Assembly: GCA_031286615.1 (NCBI GenBank)
Contig: JAITUA010000015.1
Coordinates: 434,001-498,000, forward strand
Length of the DNA stretch: 64,000 nt
Direction of reading: 5' to 3'
Source of the DNA: Chryseobacterium sp.
GTDB taxonomy: Bacteria > Bacteroidota > Bacteroidia > Flavobacteriales > Weeksellaceae
The position numbers and the translations under genes are program-made. The notes under the pieces were generated by a model. It did not search any database and was not told where the DNA came from. It was given only the letters and a program-made list of their open reading frames with translations. Shown here one piece after another: positions 1-8,186 of this stretch. Numbering within the stretch: position 1 is the stretch's first letter; each line of letters begins with the position of its first letter.

Positions 1-144
1 TTAAACAAAAGAAAATAAACACGAAGGTGGTGTCACTTTATACAGAAGAATAATACTCTTTCAGTGTATAAAGAATCAGATTTTTTTAAAATGGGGCCTG
101 CTGTAAAGACTCTTATATGTTAAATTTTTTAAATAATTAAAAAA

Positions 145-1146
145 ATGAAATTCAGATTTATCTTTTTAAATTTAATAATAGTATCGGGCGGAATAAAAGC
201 TCAGAATATGGTAAGCATGTCTTCTATACATCCTGCGGCAGATACAGTGGGTGTCAGCAAAAAAGAACTTGCAATACGATATCCTGCTTTAAGACAGTTT
301 GGGGTTTCCGTAAACAGTTATGGTTATAATGATTTTGATGCGAAATTCAATGATAATAATTTGGCAAAGGGAAAGATAAAAACTGAACGCATAAGCTCTT
401 TTTTCAATACACCGGCTATTCGCTGGAAAAATAACTCGCTTTCTGGAACCGTATATTATACCTATACTTCAACCAAGCTGAAGGATATTACTCATGGGGC
501 AGATAATGGGCAGTTTTTGCCGGTGACGTCCGATAAGAGTACAATTGACCTGGCACTAAATTATTCCAGGTCAGACATGATCTTCAACCAGCCTATTATT
601 TACTCATTGGTTGCCAGAGGGATTTCTGACAATTTAAATACTGTCCGGAGGTTCAATTTTAACGGAAGTTTTACCTTACCGCTTAAAAAGAATGAAAATA
701 CTTCATTCTCTGTGGGTCTTTTGGTACTGGTAGATCCTTCTTCGCCATTACCTGTTGAACCTATCATCAACTATTACCACAAATTTGCTTCGTCAGGTTT
801 GGAGCTGATAGTTGACCTTCCCAACGGGGCAAATCTGAAAAAAGGAATAGGGAAGAATGCCTGGTTCAGTGTAGGATCCAACCAAACATCTTATACTCTT
901 TTTTATGATCATCGTAATGATTTTCTTGATGGAAAGATCAGTTATAACACAATTGAGTTGAAAAGCGGAGCCGCCTTTGAATATCTGTTCGCAAAAAATG
1001 TCATGCTGAATGTGGGAGGGGGAATCAACAGCTTTCTGGCTTCAAGAGTTTTCAGAGATGGCGAAAAATACAGCAATGCATCTATAAAAAGCACAACCAA
1101 AAGCTCTCCTTATGTACATGTAGGAGTATCCATGCTGTCTTTTTAA
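145..1146 (+). CDS. Putative outer-membrane beta-barrel protein, function unknown
   Basis: The 333-residue protein begins with a hydrophobic signal peptide (about residues 1-20, ending in KAQ). The rest is rich in alternating polar/aromatic strands, glycine and asparagine (for example the YYTYTSTKL and YTLFYDHRNDF stretches) and ends in a hydrophobic-aromatic C-terminus (MLSF), as in outer-membrane barrels of Bacteroidota. I recognise no specific family. It stands alone and is followed by a strong hairpin at 1225-1260. The start is the first ATG after an A-rich leader. The barrel reading is inferred from composition and the C-terminal residue pattern; no catalytic motif is visible. Confidence 0.6.
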   Translation: MKFRFIFLNLIIVSGGIKAQNMVSMSSIHPAADTVGVSKKELAIRYPALRQFGVSVNSYGYNDFDAKFNDNNLAKGKIKTERISSFFNTPAIRWKNNSLSGTVYYTYTSTKLKDITHGADNGQFLPVTSDKSTIDLALNYSRSDMIFNQPIIYSLVARGISDNLNTVRRFNFNGSFTLPLKKNENTSFSVGLLVLVDPSSPLPVEPIINYYHKFASSGLELIVDLPNGANLKKGIGKNAWFSVGSNQTSYTLFYDHRNDFLDGKISYNTIELKSGAAFEYLFAKNVMLNVGGGINSFLASRVFRDGEKYSNASIKSTTKSSPYVHVGVSMLSF

Positions 1147-1224
1147 TATTTCAATTTAAATCAATAAGCGGGACCATGATACTGAAGAATACTAAGGTTC
1201 AATTCTATACTCATCCATTATTAA

Positions 1225-1260
1225 TCAAAACCCTGATAGCAACATGCATCAGGGTTTTGA
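1225..1260 (+). terminator. Perfect 13-bp stem hairpin after the barrel gene
   Basis: Arms TCAAAACCCTGAT and ATCAGGGTTTTGA are exact reverse complements separated by 10 bases. The 3' arm ends in a T-run, as in a Rho-independent terminator, though no long U tract follows. Confidence 0.7.
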
Positions 1261-1331
1261 GATTGGAAGAAATATAATCGTTCCCAATTGCTCTAAAACA
1301 ATATGGAGAACAGCTACTTATAATTTTTGTT

Positions 1332-1398
1332 TTGAGCTAAATAACCAAATTATTGAGCTTATTTAAAAAGTCTTTTCCTCTGCTGATGCGCAACTTTG
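1332..1398 (+). promoter_or_regulatory. osmC promoter with two Crp/Fnr-like boxes 21 bp apart
   Basis: TTGAGCTAAATAAC (1332-1345) and TTGAGCTTATTTAA (1353-1366) resemble the Fnr/Crp site TTGA-N6-TCAA. They are followed by CAACTTTG (1391-1398), one mismatch from the Bacteroidota -7 element TAnnTTTG. The first box is 107 bp from the osmC ATG. The peroxiredoxin gene has the same layout at 1907-1973, with the same 21-bp box spacing and the same 59-bp distance to the -7-like element, so this is unlikely to be chance. The regulator is not known; three of the four Crp-family genes in the window are full length. Confidence 0.55.
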
Positions 1399-1438
1399 TA
1401 ATGTCAATAATGACAGATAATTTAACAAATAAATAGAT

Positions 1439-1855
1439 ATGAAACGTACAGCAAAAGCCCATTGGGCTGGGAGTGTAAAAGAAGGTAAGGGCGAACTTAC
1501 TACACAAAGCGAAATCCTTAATAAAACCAATTATAGTTTTAAAACCAGGTTCACAGGAGAAGAGAAAGGGACAAATCCTGAAGAATTGCTTGCGGTGGCA
1601 CATGCAGCATGTTTTACGATGGCAGTAAGCCATTCTTTAACAGAACAGGGATTTGAAGCCGTATCATTGGATACCGAAGCAACCTTATCTATGGAAGGTT
1701 TTGATATCACAGGGATACATCTTTCCATTACTGGTTACGTGCCCGGAATAGATGAAGACTGCTTCCACACCATTACCAAGACCGCAGAACAAAATTGTTT
1801 GATTTCTAAAGCATTAAAAATAAAAATCAGTTCAGAATCACATATTGCATCGTGA
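1439..1855 (+). CDS. osmC: OsmC-family organic hydroperoxide reductase
   Basis: This 138-residue protein has the OsmC/Ohr length and both redox cysteines: Cys58 in the AHAACFTMA motif and Cys120 in the TAEQNCLISKAL motif. The family reduces organic hydroperoxides in the cytoplasm through this cysteine pair. The N-terminal AHWAGSVKEGKGEL and the NPEELLAVAHAAC stretch are typical of OsmC rather than Ohr. It is transcribed alone and sits just before an exported peroxiredoxin gene with a matching promoter, so the two are probably co-regulated. The ATG follows an A/T-rich leader without a Shine-Dalgarno sequence. Confidence 0.93.
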   Translation: MKRTAKAHWAGSVKEGKGELTTQSEILNKTNYSFKTRFTGEEKGTNPEELLAVAHAACFTMAVSHSLTEQGFEAVSLDTEATLSMEGFDITGIHLSITGYVPGIDEDCFHTITKTAEQNCLISKALKIKISSESHIAS

Positions 1856-1906
1856 TATTGTTATGCTAAAAAAGTTCTAAACAGACATTGTATCAAATGG
1901 TTTTAT

Positions 1907-1973
1907 TTGAGCTAAATCAACAAACAATTGGGCTTAAATCAAAAACGTTTCTCTTTTTAATCACGCAATTTTA
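1907..1973 (+). promoter_or_regulatory. Peroxiredoxin promoter with two Crp/Fnr-like boxes 21 bp apart
   Basis: TTGAGCTAAATCAA (1907-1920) is a near-ideal Fnr-type TTGA-N6-TCAA box. A second, weaker copy (TTGGGCTTAAATCAA, 1928-1942) starts 21 bp later. CAATTTTA (1966-1973) occupies the -7 position. Box 1 lies 108 bp from the ATG. The arrangement matches the osmC promoter at 1332-1398 in spacing and in much of the sequence. Confidence 0.6.
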
Positions 1974-2014
1974 CCCTATCAATACATTCGTATAATTTTA
2001 AAAAATTCAAAGCT

Positions 2015-2560
2015 ATGACACAACTAAAAAAATGGAATATCGTTTTATTACTGGTGCTTATTATGACCGGTTTGGGAGCTACCGAAGCTTTTGCACAAAA
2101 AACCTTGGATAAAGGATCCAAAGCACCACTTTTCACTTTGAAAAACCAGGACAGTAAGGATTTTCGTTTAGCAGATCATATTGGGAAACAGAAAATCGTA
2201 ATCTTTTTCTATCCAATGGATGAAAGTCCGGTGTGTACTAAAGAAGCTTGCGCTTTCCGCGATGCCTATGAAAAGTATAAAGATGCAAATGCTCTTGTTA
2301 TCGGGATCAACAATGGAACGGTAGAGAGCCATAAAGCTTTTCAGACGAAAGAACATTTACCGTTTGACCTTCTGAGCGATCCGGACAATAAAGTTCTGAA
2401 TCTGTTCGGAGTGAAAGAGGAAGATCTGGGAAATATGGTTTTAAGCGGTCGTGAGACATTCGTCATTGGTAAAAACGGATCCATCGCATACAAATTCAGA
2501 GATTTTATGAAAGGTGATGAACATTCAAAGCAGGTATTATCTTATCTGAAAGGTAAATAA
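2015..2560 (+). CDS. Exported PrxQ/BCP-type peroxiredoxin
   Basis: Residues 1-28 form a signal peptide (basic MTQLKKW, hydrophobic core, cleavage after FAQ). The mature part is a thioredoxin-fold AhpC/TSA domain with peroxidatic Cys74 in PMDESPVCTKEACAFRD and a second cysteine five residues later (Cys79), the C-x4-C layout of atypical 2-Cys PrxQ/BCP enzymes. It would reduce peroxides in the periplasm and needs an exported reductant; the thioredoxin and DsbD encoded just downstream are candidates. Length (181 residues with signal) is normal. Confidence 0.92.
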   Translation: MTQLKKWNIVLLLVLIMTGLGATEAFAQKTLDKGSKAPLFTLKNQDSKDFRLADHIGKQKIVIFFYPMDESPVCTKEACAFRDAYEKYKDANALVIGINNGTVESHKAFQTKEHLPFDLLSDPDNKVLNLFGVKEEDLGNMVLSGRETFVIGKNGSIAYKFRDFMKGDEHSKQVLSYLKGK

Positions 2561-2713
2561 TAAGCTCTTAACCCGGATAATGACTTTTTCTGGTGGTAAT
2601 TGGAGGGGGACAGCTACAGCCTTGTAGTATGATGCATCTCTAAACAAATCTTAAAAACATCCAGTACCCCTTTCAAATACCGAAAGAATTCAAATTTAAT
2701 CTATCAATTTTTT

Positions 2714-3163
2714 ATGAAAAATATAAAAAGTTCTCCTGATATCAGATTTTTCTGCTTCTTTTTATTTTCAATGTTCTCCGGAAGTATTGCTGCACAGCAA
2801 AAACAGGCGAAACAGGAAATCAATTTTAGCTCGGGAGATTATAAAAATGTATTGGCTACAGCAAAGGCAAGCCATAGAAAAATCTTTGTGGATGCATATG
2901 CTACATGGTGCGGGCCTTGCAAAGAGCTTCAGAAAACAACATTTAAAGATTCTAAAGCGGCAGCTTATTTCAATAAAAATTTCATCAATATGAGTGTTGA
3001 TGTTGAAAAAGGTGAAGGCGCTAAGCTTGCTAAAAAATGGGGTGTTTCAGGATTGCCTACACTGCTCATTCTGGATCAGAATGGGAAAGTAATAGACAGC
3101 CATACAGGATATGTTGACGGAAGCGGACTGCTTGAATTTGCAAAAGAAACAACAGGCAAATAG
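2714..3163 (+). CDS. Exported thioredoxin-like protein
   Basis: A 149-residue thioredoxin-fold protein with a signal peptide (about residues 1-28, ending IAAQ) and an active site WCGPC at residues 65-69 in the ATWCGPCKELQKTTF context. The cis-proline region is visible as GVSGLPTLLILD. The family reduces disulfides in exported partners. It lies between an exported peroxiredoxin and exported methionine sulfoxide reductases, all of which need such a reductant, and DsbD at 4621 could recharge it. It has its own 150-bp leader. Confidence 0.9.
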   Translation: MKNIKSSPDIRFFCFFLFSMFSGSIAAQQKQAKQEINFSSGDYKNVLATAKASHRKIFVDAYATWCGPCKELQKTTFKDSKAAAYFNKNFINMSVDVEKGEGAKLAKKWGVSGLPTLLILDQNGKVIDSHTGYVDGSGLLEFAKETTGK

Positions 3164-3249
3164 ATGCCATCGCAATTCCGGATTGGAAAGTACAGTATAA
3201 TCTGTATTATGGAATTGAAAGAGAGTATGTATTAAGAAATATCAGATCA

Positions 3250-3891
3250 ATGAAAAAGCTTTTAATCCTATTATTTGCGTTATTGTTAATTTCTTTTAAA
3301 GGAATTTATGCACAAAATTTTGAAAAAGTAAAGATAAAACCTGCAGGAGAAACAGCTGCTAAAGTTGATACAGTAACCTTTGCTTCAGGGTGTTTCTGGT
3401 GTATTGAAGCAAAGTTTTCACAACTGAAAGGTGTTCAGAAAGTAACCTCAGGATATACAGGCGGATATGTGAAAAACCCAACCTATGAGCAGGTTTCTTC
3501 AGGAACTACCGGACATGCTGAGGCTGCTAATATTATTTACGATCCCTCTGTTATTTCATATGATGAGTTGCTGGAAGCCTTCTTTCTGTCACATGATCCT
3601 ACACAGCTGAACCGCCAGGGCAATGATGTAGGAACTCAATACCGCTCAGCGATATTTTACCACAATGCCTATCAGCGTGAAAGAGCAGAATATTATATTG
3701 ATCAGCTGACCGAACAGCATATTTACAGCAATGCTATCGTAACAGAAGTAAAACCGTTCACTACATTTTATGATGCAGAACGATATCATCAGGAATATTA
3801 TAAAAAGAATCCTTACCGGGAATATTGCAGATATGTTATTCAGCCCGAGCTGGAAAAATTCAAAAAAATATTTAAAAACAAGCTTAAATAA
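3250..3891 (+). CDS. msrA: Exported peptide methionine-S-sulfoxide reductase MsrA
   Basis: The 213-residue protein carries a signal peptide (residues 1-21, ending IYA) and the MsrA domain. The catalytic motif GCFWC (residues 47-51) is followed by the family signatures SGYTGGYVKNPTYEQVSSGTTGHAEA and HDPTQLNRQGNDVGTQYRS. MsrA reduces Met-S-sulfoxide in proteins. The signal peptide places the activity outside the cytoplasm. msrB begins 10 bases after this stop codon, so the pair forms an operon repairing both sulfoxide epimers. Confidence 0.95.
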   Translation: MKKLLILLFALLLISFKGIYAQNFEKVKIKPAGETAAKVDTVTFASGCFWCIEAKFSQLKGVQKVTSGYTGGYVKNPTYEQVSSGTTGHAEAANIIYDPSVISYDELLEAFFLSHDPTQLNRQGNDVGTQYRSAIFYHNAYQRERAEYYIDQLTEQHIYSNAIVTEVKPFTTFYDAERYHQEYYKKNPYREYCRYVIQPELEKFKKIFKNKLK

Positions 3892-3901
3892 TAATGCAAT
3901 T

Positions 3902-4429
3902 ATGATAAAGAATCTCATTTTCAGCGTTATACTTGTTCTGATTACAGGAAGTATATACGGACAAAATATGAAATCAGAAACAGGGCATGAGCATAACCCA
4001 TATTATTCAACTACCGATACCACAAGACTGAAAGTATCTGACAGTGAATGGGAAAAAATTTTATCTCCGGATTTGTATTTAGTCGCAAGGAAAAACAATA
4101 CCGAACAGCCTTTCACAGGTAAATACTGGAAAAGTAAAACGAAAGGAACTTATTATTGTGCCGCTTGTGGCAATATCCTCTTCCGGTCAGATGCCAAGTT
4201 TGCCAGCAGTTGCGGTTGGCCCAGCTTTTATGAACCGTTAAGGAAAACCAGCGTGCGATACAAAGAAGATACATCATACAGCATGGTACGTACAGAGGTG
4301 CTTTGTGGGCGTTGTGACGCACATTTGGGACATATTTTTGATGACGGGCCGCCGCCCACGAATAAGAGGTTCTGCATGAATTCAGTCTCTCTGGATTTTG
4401 AACCGGATAAAGTGCAGAAGAATAGATAA
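3902..4429 (+). CDS. msrB: Exported peptide methionine-R-sulfoxide reductase MsrB
   Basis: The start at 3902 gives 175 residues beginning with a signal peptide (MIKNLIFSVILVLITGSIYGQ); an in-frame upstream ATG at 3770 lies inside msrA and would bury that signal. The SelR domain shows zinc-binding CxxC pairs (Cys86/89, Cys135/138), the GWPSF motif and catalytic Cys158 in RFCMNSVSLDF. It reduces Met-R-sulfoxide and complements MsrA encoded immediately upstream. The first zinc pair is CAAC and the second CGRC, as in the zinc-containing MsrB class. Confidence 0.95.
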   Translation: MIKNLIFSVILVLITGSIYGQNMKSETGHEHNPYYSTTDTTRLKVSDSEWEKILSPDLYLVARKNNTEQPFTGKYWKSKTKGTYYCAACGNILFRSDAKFASSCGWPSFYEPLRKTSVRYKEDTSYSMVRTEVLCGRCDAHLGHIFDDGPPPTNKRFCMNSVSLDFEPDKVQKNR

Positions 4430-4452
4430 ACAGATCTTTTGACTTTTCAAAG

Positions 4453-4490
4453 GCTTATGAAAAATAAGCTCATTTATTATAATTTTTTTT
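4453..4490 (+). terminator. Weak hairpin with T-run after msrB
   Basis: GCTTAT and ATAAGC pair across a 5-base loop, with an eight-T run about 13 bases later. Stem and spacing are weak, so this may only attenuate read-through into dsbD. Confidence 0.35.
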
Positions 4491-4620
4491 CTTCATGTCG
4501 CTATGGGAATACACTTCAGATAAGGGTTCAACAATTTTTCTTATGTTGTAATGACGTATTCCTTTTAGCGGTTTTTGGTTGCTTGTCCAACCCTTTGTTT
4601 CACTTAATTATTTTATCAAT

Positions 4621-6528
4621 ATGTATCAGAAGTTTATGAGTATTCTTGGAATACTGATTATATCATTTTTGGGCATTGGAAATACACATGCGCAAATACA
4701 GAAAACCCCTGTAAAATGGAAAGCCATGATAGAGCAGGAATCAGGAGATACTCTGAATGTGAAATTTTCTGCTACTATAGAGAAAGGATGGCATATTAAC
4801 AGCCAGTTCAATAAGGTGCAGGATGGGCCTTTACCAACGGTGTTTGATGTTTCAAAATCAGATCAGTACAGCCTTGTAGGGGGCGTTACTGAGCCGAAAC
4901 CGCTTGAAAGGGTAGAGCAGGCATTCAATAATCAGAAGCTTTACTACTTTGAAAATGAAGTCAGTTTTGTGCAGAAAATAGTACCGAAAACCAGCGACCC
5001 TATTACTGTAAAAGCAACCATTAGTTATATGTCCTGTGGTAGTACCATGTGTCTGCCACCTGAAACAGAAGACATAACACTGCATTATAAAGCACCCCAT
5101 ACAGGCTCAGAAAATCCGGCAAAAGAAACCAATTTATGGTGGATATTTTTAGGAGGATTCTTGGGAGGATTCTTAGCATTGCTCACCCCTTGTGTATTTT
5201 CTATGATTCCTTTAACTGTAAGTTATTTTACAAAGAATGGAGGTGTAAAAAAAGCTATTATTTATGCAGCTTCCATTGTCGTTATTTATGTAGCCCTTGG
5301 ATTGATAATTACATTGACATTGGGGCCGGATGCACTTAACGCACTTGCCAGCAACGGAATTGTAAATTTTATTTTCTTTTTGATTTTTGTTGTGTTTGCT
5401 ATTTCGTTCTTAGGCGTTTTTGAAATAACCCTGCCTAATTCCTGGCTTAACAGATCAGATAAAATGTCAGATAAAGGAGGATTGATTGGGATATTTTTTA
5501 TGGCTTTTACACTGGCACTGGTTTCTTTTTCTTGTACTGGTCCTATTATTGGAAGTCTGTTGGTTCAGGCTGCCGTTAGTGGAAATGTCATTGGGCCCGC
5601 GATTGGTATGTTTGGTTTTGCCCTTGCCCTTTCTATTCCATTTATGCTTTTCGCAGCCTTTCCAAGTATGCTTAAAAAATTACCAAGATCAGGCAACTGG
5701 CTGGGAAAAGTAAAAATAATTTTAGGCTTTCTGGAACTGGCATTAGCGTTGAAGTTTTTATCTGCATTTGATTTGGTATATCAGCTTGGATTTTTGAAAA
5801 GAGAACTTTTCATTGCGATCTGGATTGCTATTTTTTCACTGTTCGGTTTGTATATGTTGGGTAAACTTAAAATTGATGACCAGGAAACTCAGCCGAAAGT
5901 AGCCATCAGTTCCTTAATTTCATCTATATTGATCTTTAGTTTTGTGATTTATTTAATACCGGGGTTATGGGGAGCGCCATTAAAGCTGGTAAGTGGTTTT
6001 TTACCGCCGTCTTTTTATAAAGAATGGAATCAGGATAAAGCAGTTGTCAACACCAATAATGCCTCTGCCGGTATAGAAAAACATACTCAGTCCTGTCCTC
6101 AGAACCTGAATTGTTTCCATGATTATGATGAAGGAGTAGCATATGCAAAAACGGTAAACAAGCCTGTTCTGCTGGATTTCACAGGATGGAGTTGTGTTAA
6201 CTGCCGTAAAATGGAAGACAATGTATGGAGTGACCCGCAGGTATGGGAAAAATTAAATAATGATTATGTGCTGATTTCCCTCTATGTGGATGATACAACA
6301 GTATTGCCTGAAAAAGAACAGTTCATCTCCGGTACAACCGGCAAAAAAATTAAAACAATCGGGAATAAATGGAGCGATTTTCAAACTTCCAGATTCCAGA
6401 CAAATTCCCAGCCTTATTATGTGATTGTAAATACCAATGGAAATAAGTTGGTTGACCCTATAGCCTATGAGCCTGATGTGAAAAAATATGCGGTCTTTTT
6501 ACAAAAGGGAATTGACAGTAACAAATAA
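4621..6528 (+). CDS. dsbD: Thiol:disulfide interchange protein DsbD
   Basis: With the ATG at 4621 (4636 is possible) the 635-residue protein starts with a signal peptide. It then has an N-terminal DsbD domain containing SYMSCGSTMCLPP, eight or so membrane segments with the electron-carrying cysteines in LLTPCVFSMIPL and SFSCTGPIIG, and a C-terminal exported thioredoxin domain with WSCVNCRKMEDNVW (active site CVNC). DsbD moves electrons from cytoplasmic thioredoxin to periplasmic partners. Its place after exported Prx, Trx, MsrA and MsrB suggests it powers that repair set. A TTG at 4579 would add residues before the signal and is less likely. Confidence 0.94.
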   Translation: MYQKFMSILGILIISFLGIGNTHAQIQKTPVKWKAMIEQESGDTLNVKFSATIEKGWHINSQFNKVQDGPLPTVFDVSKSDQYSLVGGVTEPKPLERVEQAFNNQKLYYFENEVSFVQKIVPKTSDPITVKATISYMSCGSTMCLPPETEDITLHYKAPHTGSENPAKETNLWWIFLGGFLGGFLALLTPCVFSMIPLTVSYFTKNGGVKKAIIYAASIVVIYVALGLIITLTLGPDALNALASNGIVNFIFFLIFVVFAISFLGVFEITLPNSWLNRSDKMSDKGGLIGIFFMAFTLALVSFSCTGPIIGSLLVQAAVSGNVIGPAIGMFGFALALSIPFMLFAAFPSMLKKLPRSGNWLGKVKIILGFLELALALKFLSAFDLVYQLGFLKRELFIAIWIAIFSLFGLYMLGKLKIDDQETQPKVAISSLISSILIFSFVIYLIPGLWGAPLKLVSGFLPPSFYKEWNQDKAVVNTNNASAGIEKHTQSCPQNLNCFHDYDEGVAYAKTVNKPVLLDFTGWSCVNCRKMEDNVWSDPQVWEKLNNDYVLISLYVDDTTVLPEKEQFISGTTGKKIKTIGNKWSDFQTSRFQTNSQPYYVIVNTNGNKLVDPIAYEPDVKKYAVFLQKGIDSNK

Positions 6529-6564
6529 TACTTATGAGTGATAGGACTTCTCTGGAAAATATGT

Positions 6565-7279
6565 TTATCTCAATTTTCTTTTGATATAATAATATCTTAT
6601 TAATAATCTGTCATACCACAGAGCAAATAAAAGCAAACCAACAGGAATAAGAAGGGTTTTCAGCTGAAAATGCTGATAGGTGAATGCCCCAAGGATTCCT
6701 CCCAGAAAGAAGCAGAGGATAATCATTAATTTAAAAAAAATGCTTTTGTTTACCTGTTTTCGCCTCGCTTTTTGATGTGAAAAAACAGGAGTGATAATTC
6801 AATTCCCAGATCTGTAAACAGTCCTGTGAGATGAGTGGTCCGTACTACTGATTGTGAAACACGGGTTACTAGGGCATTTTGCAGCCCCATGGCAAAAAGC
6901 AATGCCGAAGAGATTATCATTTGAGAAATATCTGATATTAAGTCCGATGAAAAACCTACAAAAAGAATAATGATAATTTCAATAGATAGGGGAATTATGT
7001 ATGAGTTATGAGGTTTGTATTTTGCTGTCCATTCAATAATTAATCCAGAAATAAAAGCACCTGATAAGAAAAATAAAATGTACAATAAATAAGTGCCATT
7101 TTATAATTTTCTAAAAATAGTTGTTCTGAAAAAAAAGCAAAGTGTCCTGTTACGTTTGTAGTAAGGTTGGCTACAGAAAGAACGCCGGTGATATTAACCA
7201 ATCCTGCAACACTGGATAAAATAGATGCTAGTTTTAAATTATGGGAATATTTTCGACCTTTTCCTTTATGTCTAAACAT
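6565..7279 (-). pseudogene. DUF1275/YoaK-family membrane protein broken by two frameshifts
   Basis: Three consecutive reading frames join into one YoaK-like protein. The N-terminal frame (7279 to about 7080) reads MFRHKGKGRKYSHNLKLAS with the family-like NITGVLSVANLTTNVTGHFA. The middle frame (about 7080 to 6750) reads LYILFFLSGAFISGLIIEW and later GLQNALVTRVSQSVVRTTHL. The C-terminal frame runs to a stop at 6565-6567 and contains IILCFFLGGILGAFTYQHF. Adding one T near 7087 and one A near 6770 would restore a single frame of about 238 codons. Both sites are short A/T runs, so genuine decay and sequencing error are both possible. Confidence 0.75.
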
Positions 7280-7370
7280 AAATAGTTTCTTTATATCAAA
7301 TTTTAGAATAATTTTATGGAAGAAAAATAATTTTTCAAATAGATTTTAGGAAATATACTATCAATTATAA

Positions 7371-8057
7371 CTATCTATAAACATTGACAATACGTGTCAA
7401 TTTTTCTAAATTTGTTAAATGTATTTTTCTTCCTTCCATTACAATAAGATGTTCTTCCCGGAAATCATGAAGTATCCGAGCTAATGTTTCACTGGCTGTT
7501 CCAACCATACTGGCAAGGTCTGTTCTGGAAAGGGTAATGTATATTTTATTTTCCAAAAAATCTGTTTTGTATTTATTATGCAGGATCAGTAAACTGAGTG
7601 CTACACGTTCTCTGACTGTTCGTTGGGATAAAACTGTCATGAGATTAGCCATTACACTGAATTCATGACTAAGGCTTTTGAGAAGCAATTTGGAAAATAC
7701 CTTCGACTGATCAAGAATATTCAGAAAATTTTCTTTTGAGATAAAAGCGATAACAGAACTTTCTATAGCCTGAGTTGTATCACCATAGGAATCATTACTT
7801 AATATCGCTGAATAACCAAAAAATTCTCCTGCATTATAGATATAGATAATCTGTTCTCTACCGTCATTATCTACTTTGTATTTTTTTACTTTGCCTTCTT
7901 TTAAAAAAAAAATCCCATTTGGAATCGTTCCTTCAGTAAATATAGTCTCATTTTTACGATAATTTTTAATCTGCATCACCTTTTGAAGCATCTCTTTTTC
8001 ATAGAGAGAAAGCTCTTCAAAAAGATATTGATTATTAAAAATAAACTTTGAAATCAT
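7371..8057 (-). CDS. Crp/Fnr-family transcription regulator
   Basis: The 228-residue protein has the cyclic-nucleotide-binding-like beta-roll (NETIFTEGTIPNGIFFLKEGKVKKYKVDNDGREQIIYIYNAGEFFGY split across residues 36-82) and a C-terminal winged helix with the helix-turn-helix segment LSRTDLASMVGTASETLARIL. No N-terminal cysteine cluster is present, so it is not an iron-sulfur Fnr. It is transcribed divergently from pckA, with a Fnr-type palindrome at 8090-8113 in the shared gap, so it may control pckA and itself. The ligand is unknown. Confidence 0.92.
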   Translation of the reverse strand: MISKFIFNNQYLFEELSLYEKEMLQKVMQIKNYRKNETIFTEGTIPNGIFFLKEGKVKKYKVDNDGREQIIYIYNAGEFFGYSAILSNDSYGDTTQAIESSVIAFISKENFLNILDQSKVFSKLLLKSLSHEFSVMANLMTVLSQRTVRERVALSLLILHNKYKTDFLENKIYITLSRTDLASMVGTASETLARILHDFREEHLIVMEGRKIHLTNLEKLTRIVNVYR

Positions 8058-8089
8058 TGATTACTAAATTAAGAAATTTTTTGTCAATA

Positions 8090-8113
8090 TAAATTTGACT
8101 TAAATCAAATTTA
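8090..8113. promoter_or_regulatory. Fnr/Crp-type palindrome between the regulator gene and pckA
   Basis: Perfect 9-bp arms TAAATTTGA (8090-8098) and TCAAATTTA (8105-8113) flank a 6-bp spacer. The core 8095-8108 reads TTGA-N6-TCAA, the Fnr-class consensus. Its centre is about 65 bp upstream of the start site predicted from the -7 element at 8153-8160, a common activator position. Confidence 0.75.
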
Positions 8114-8152
8114 TGGAAGATATGTATCATTTCTGTTTTCTGGTAAAGCTCC

Positions 8153-8160
8153 TACTTTTG
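8153..8160 (+). promoter_or_regulatory. pckA promoter -7 element
   Basis: TACTTTTG matches the Bacteroidota -7 consensus TAnnTTTG. TTCTG at 8131-8135, 17 bp upstream, could serve as a -33 region. The ATG of pckA is 27 bp downstream, giving a short leader. Confidence 0.55.
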
Positions 8161-8186
8161 TCGACATAGTAAATCTGCATCAACTT

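Noticed and set aside
34-73. Short inverted repeat CTTTATAC/GTATAAAG near the window start
   Set aside because: Only 8 bp with a 22-base loop, no T-run or promoter context.
4439-4639. 66-codon frame after msrB
   Set aside because: No domain, Phe/Cys/Leu-rich out-of-frame composition, overlaps the dsbD leader.
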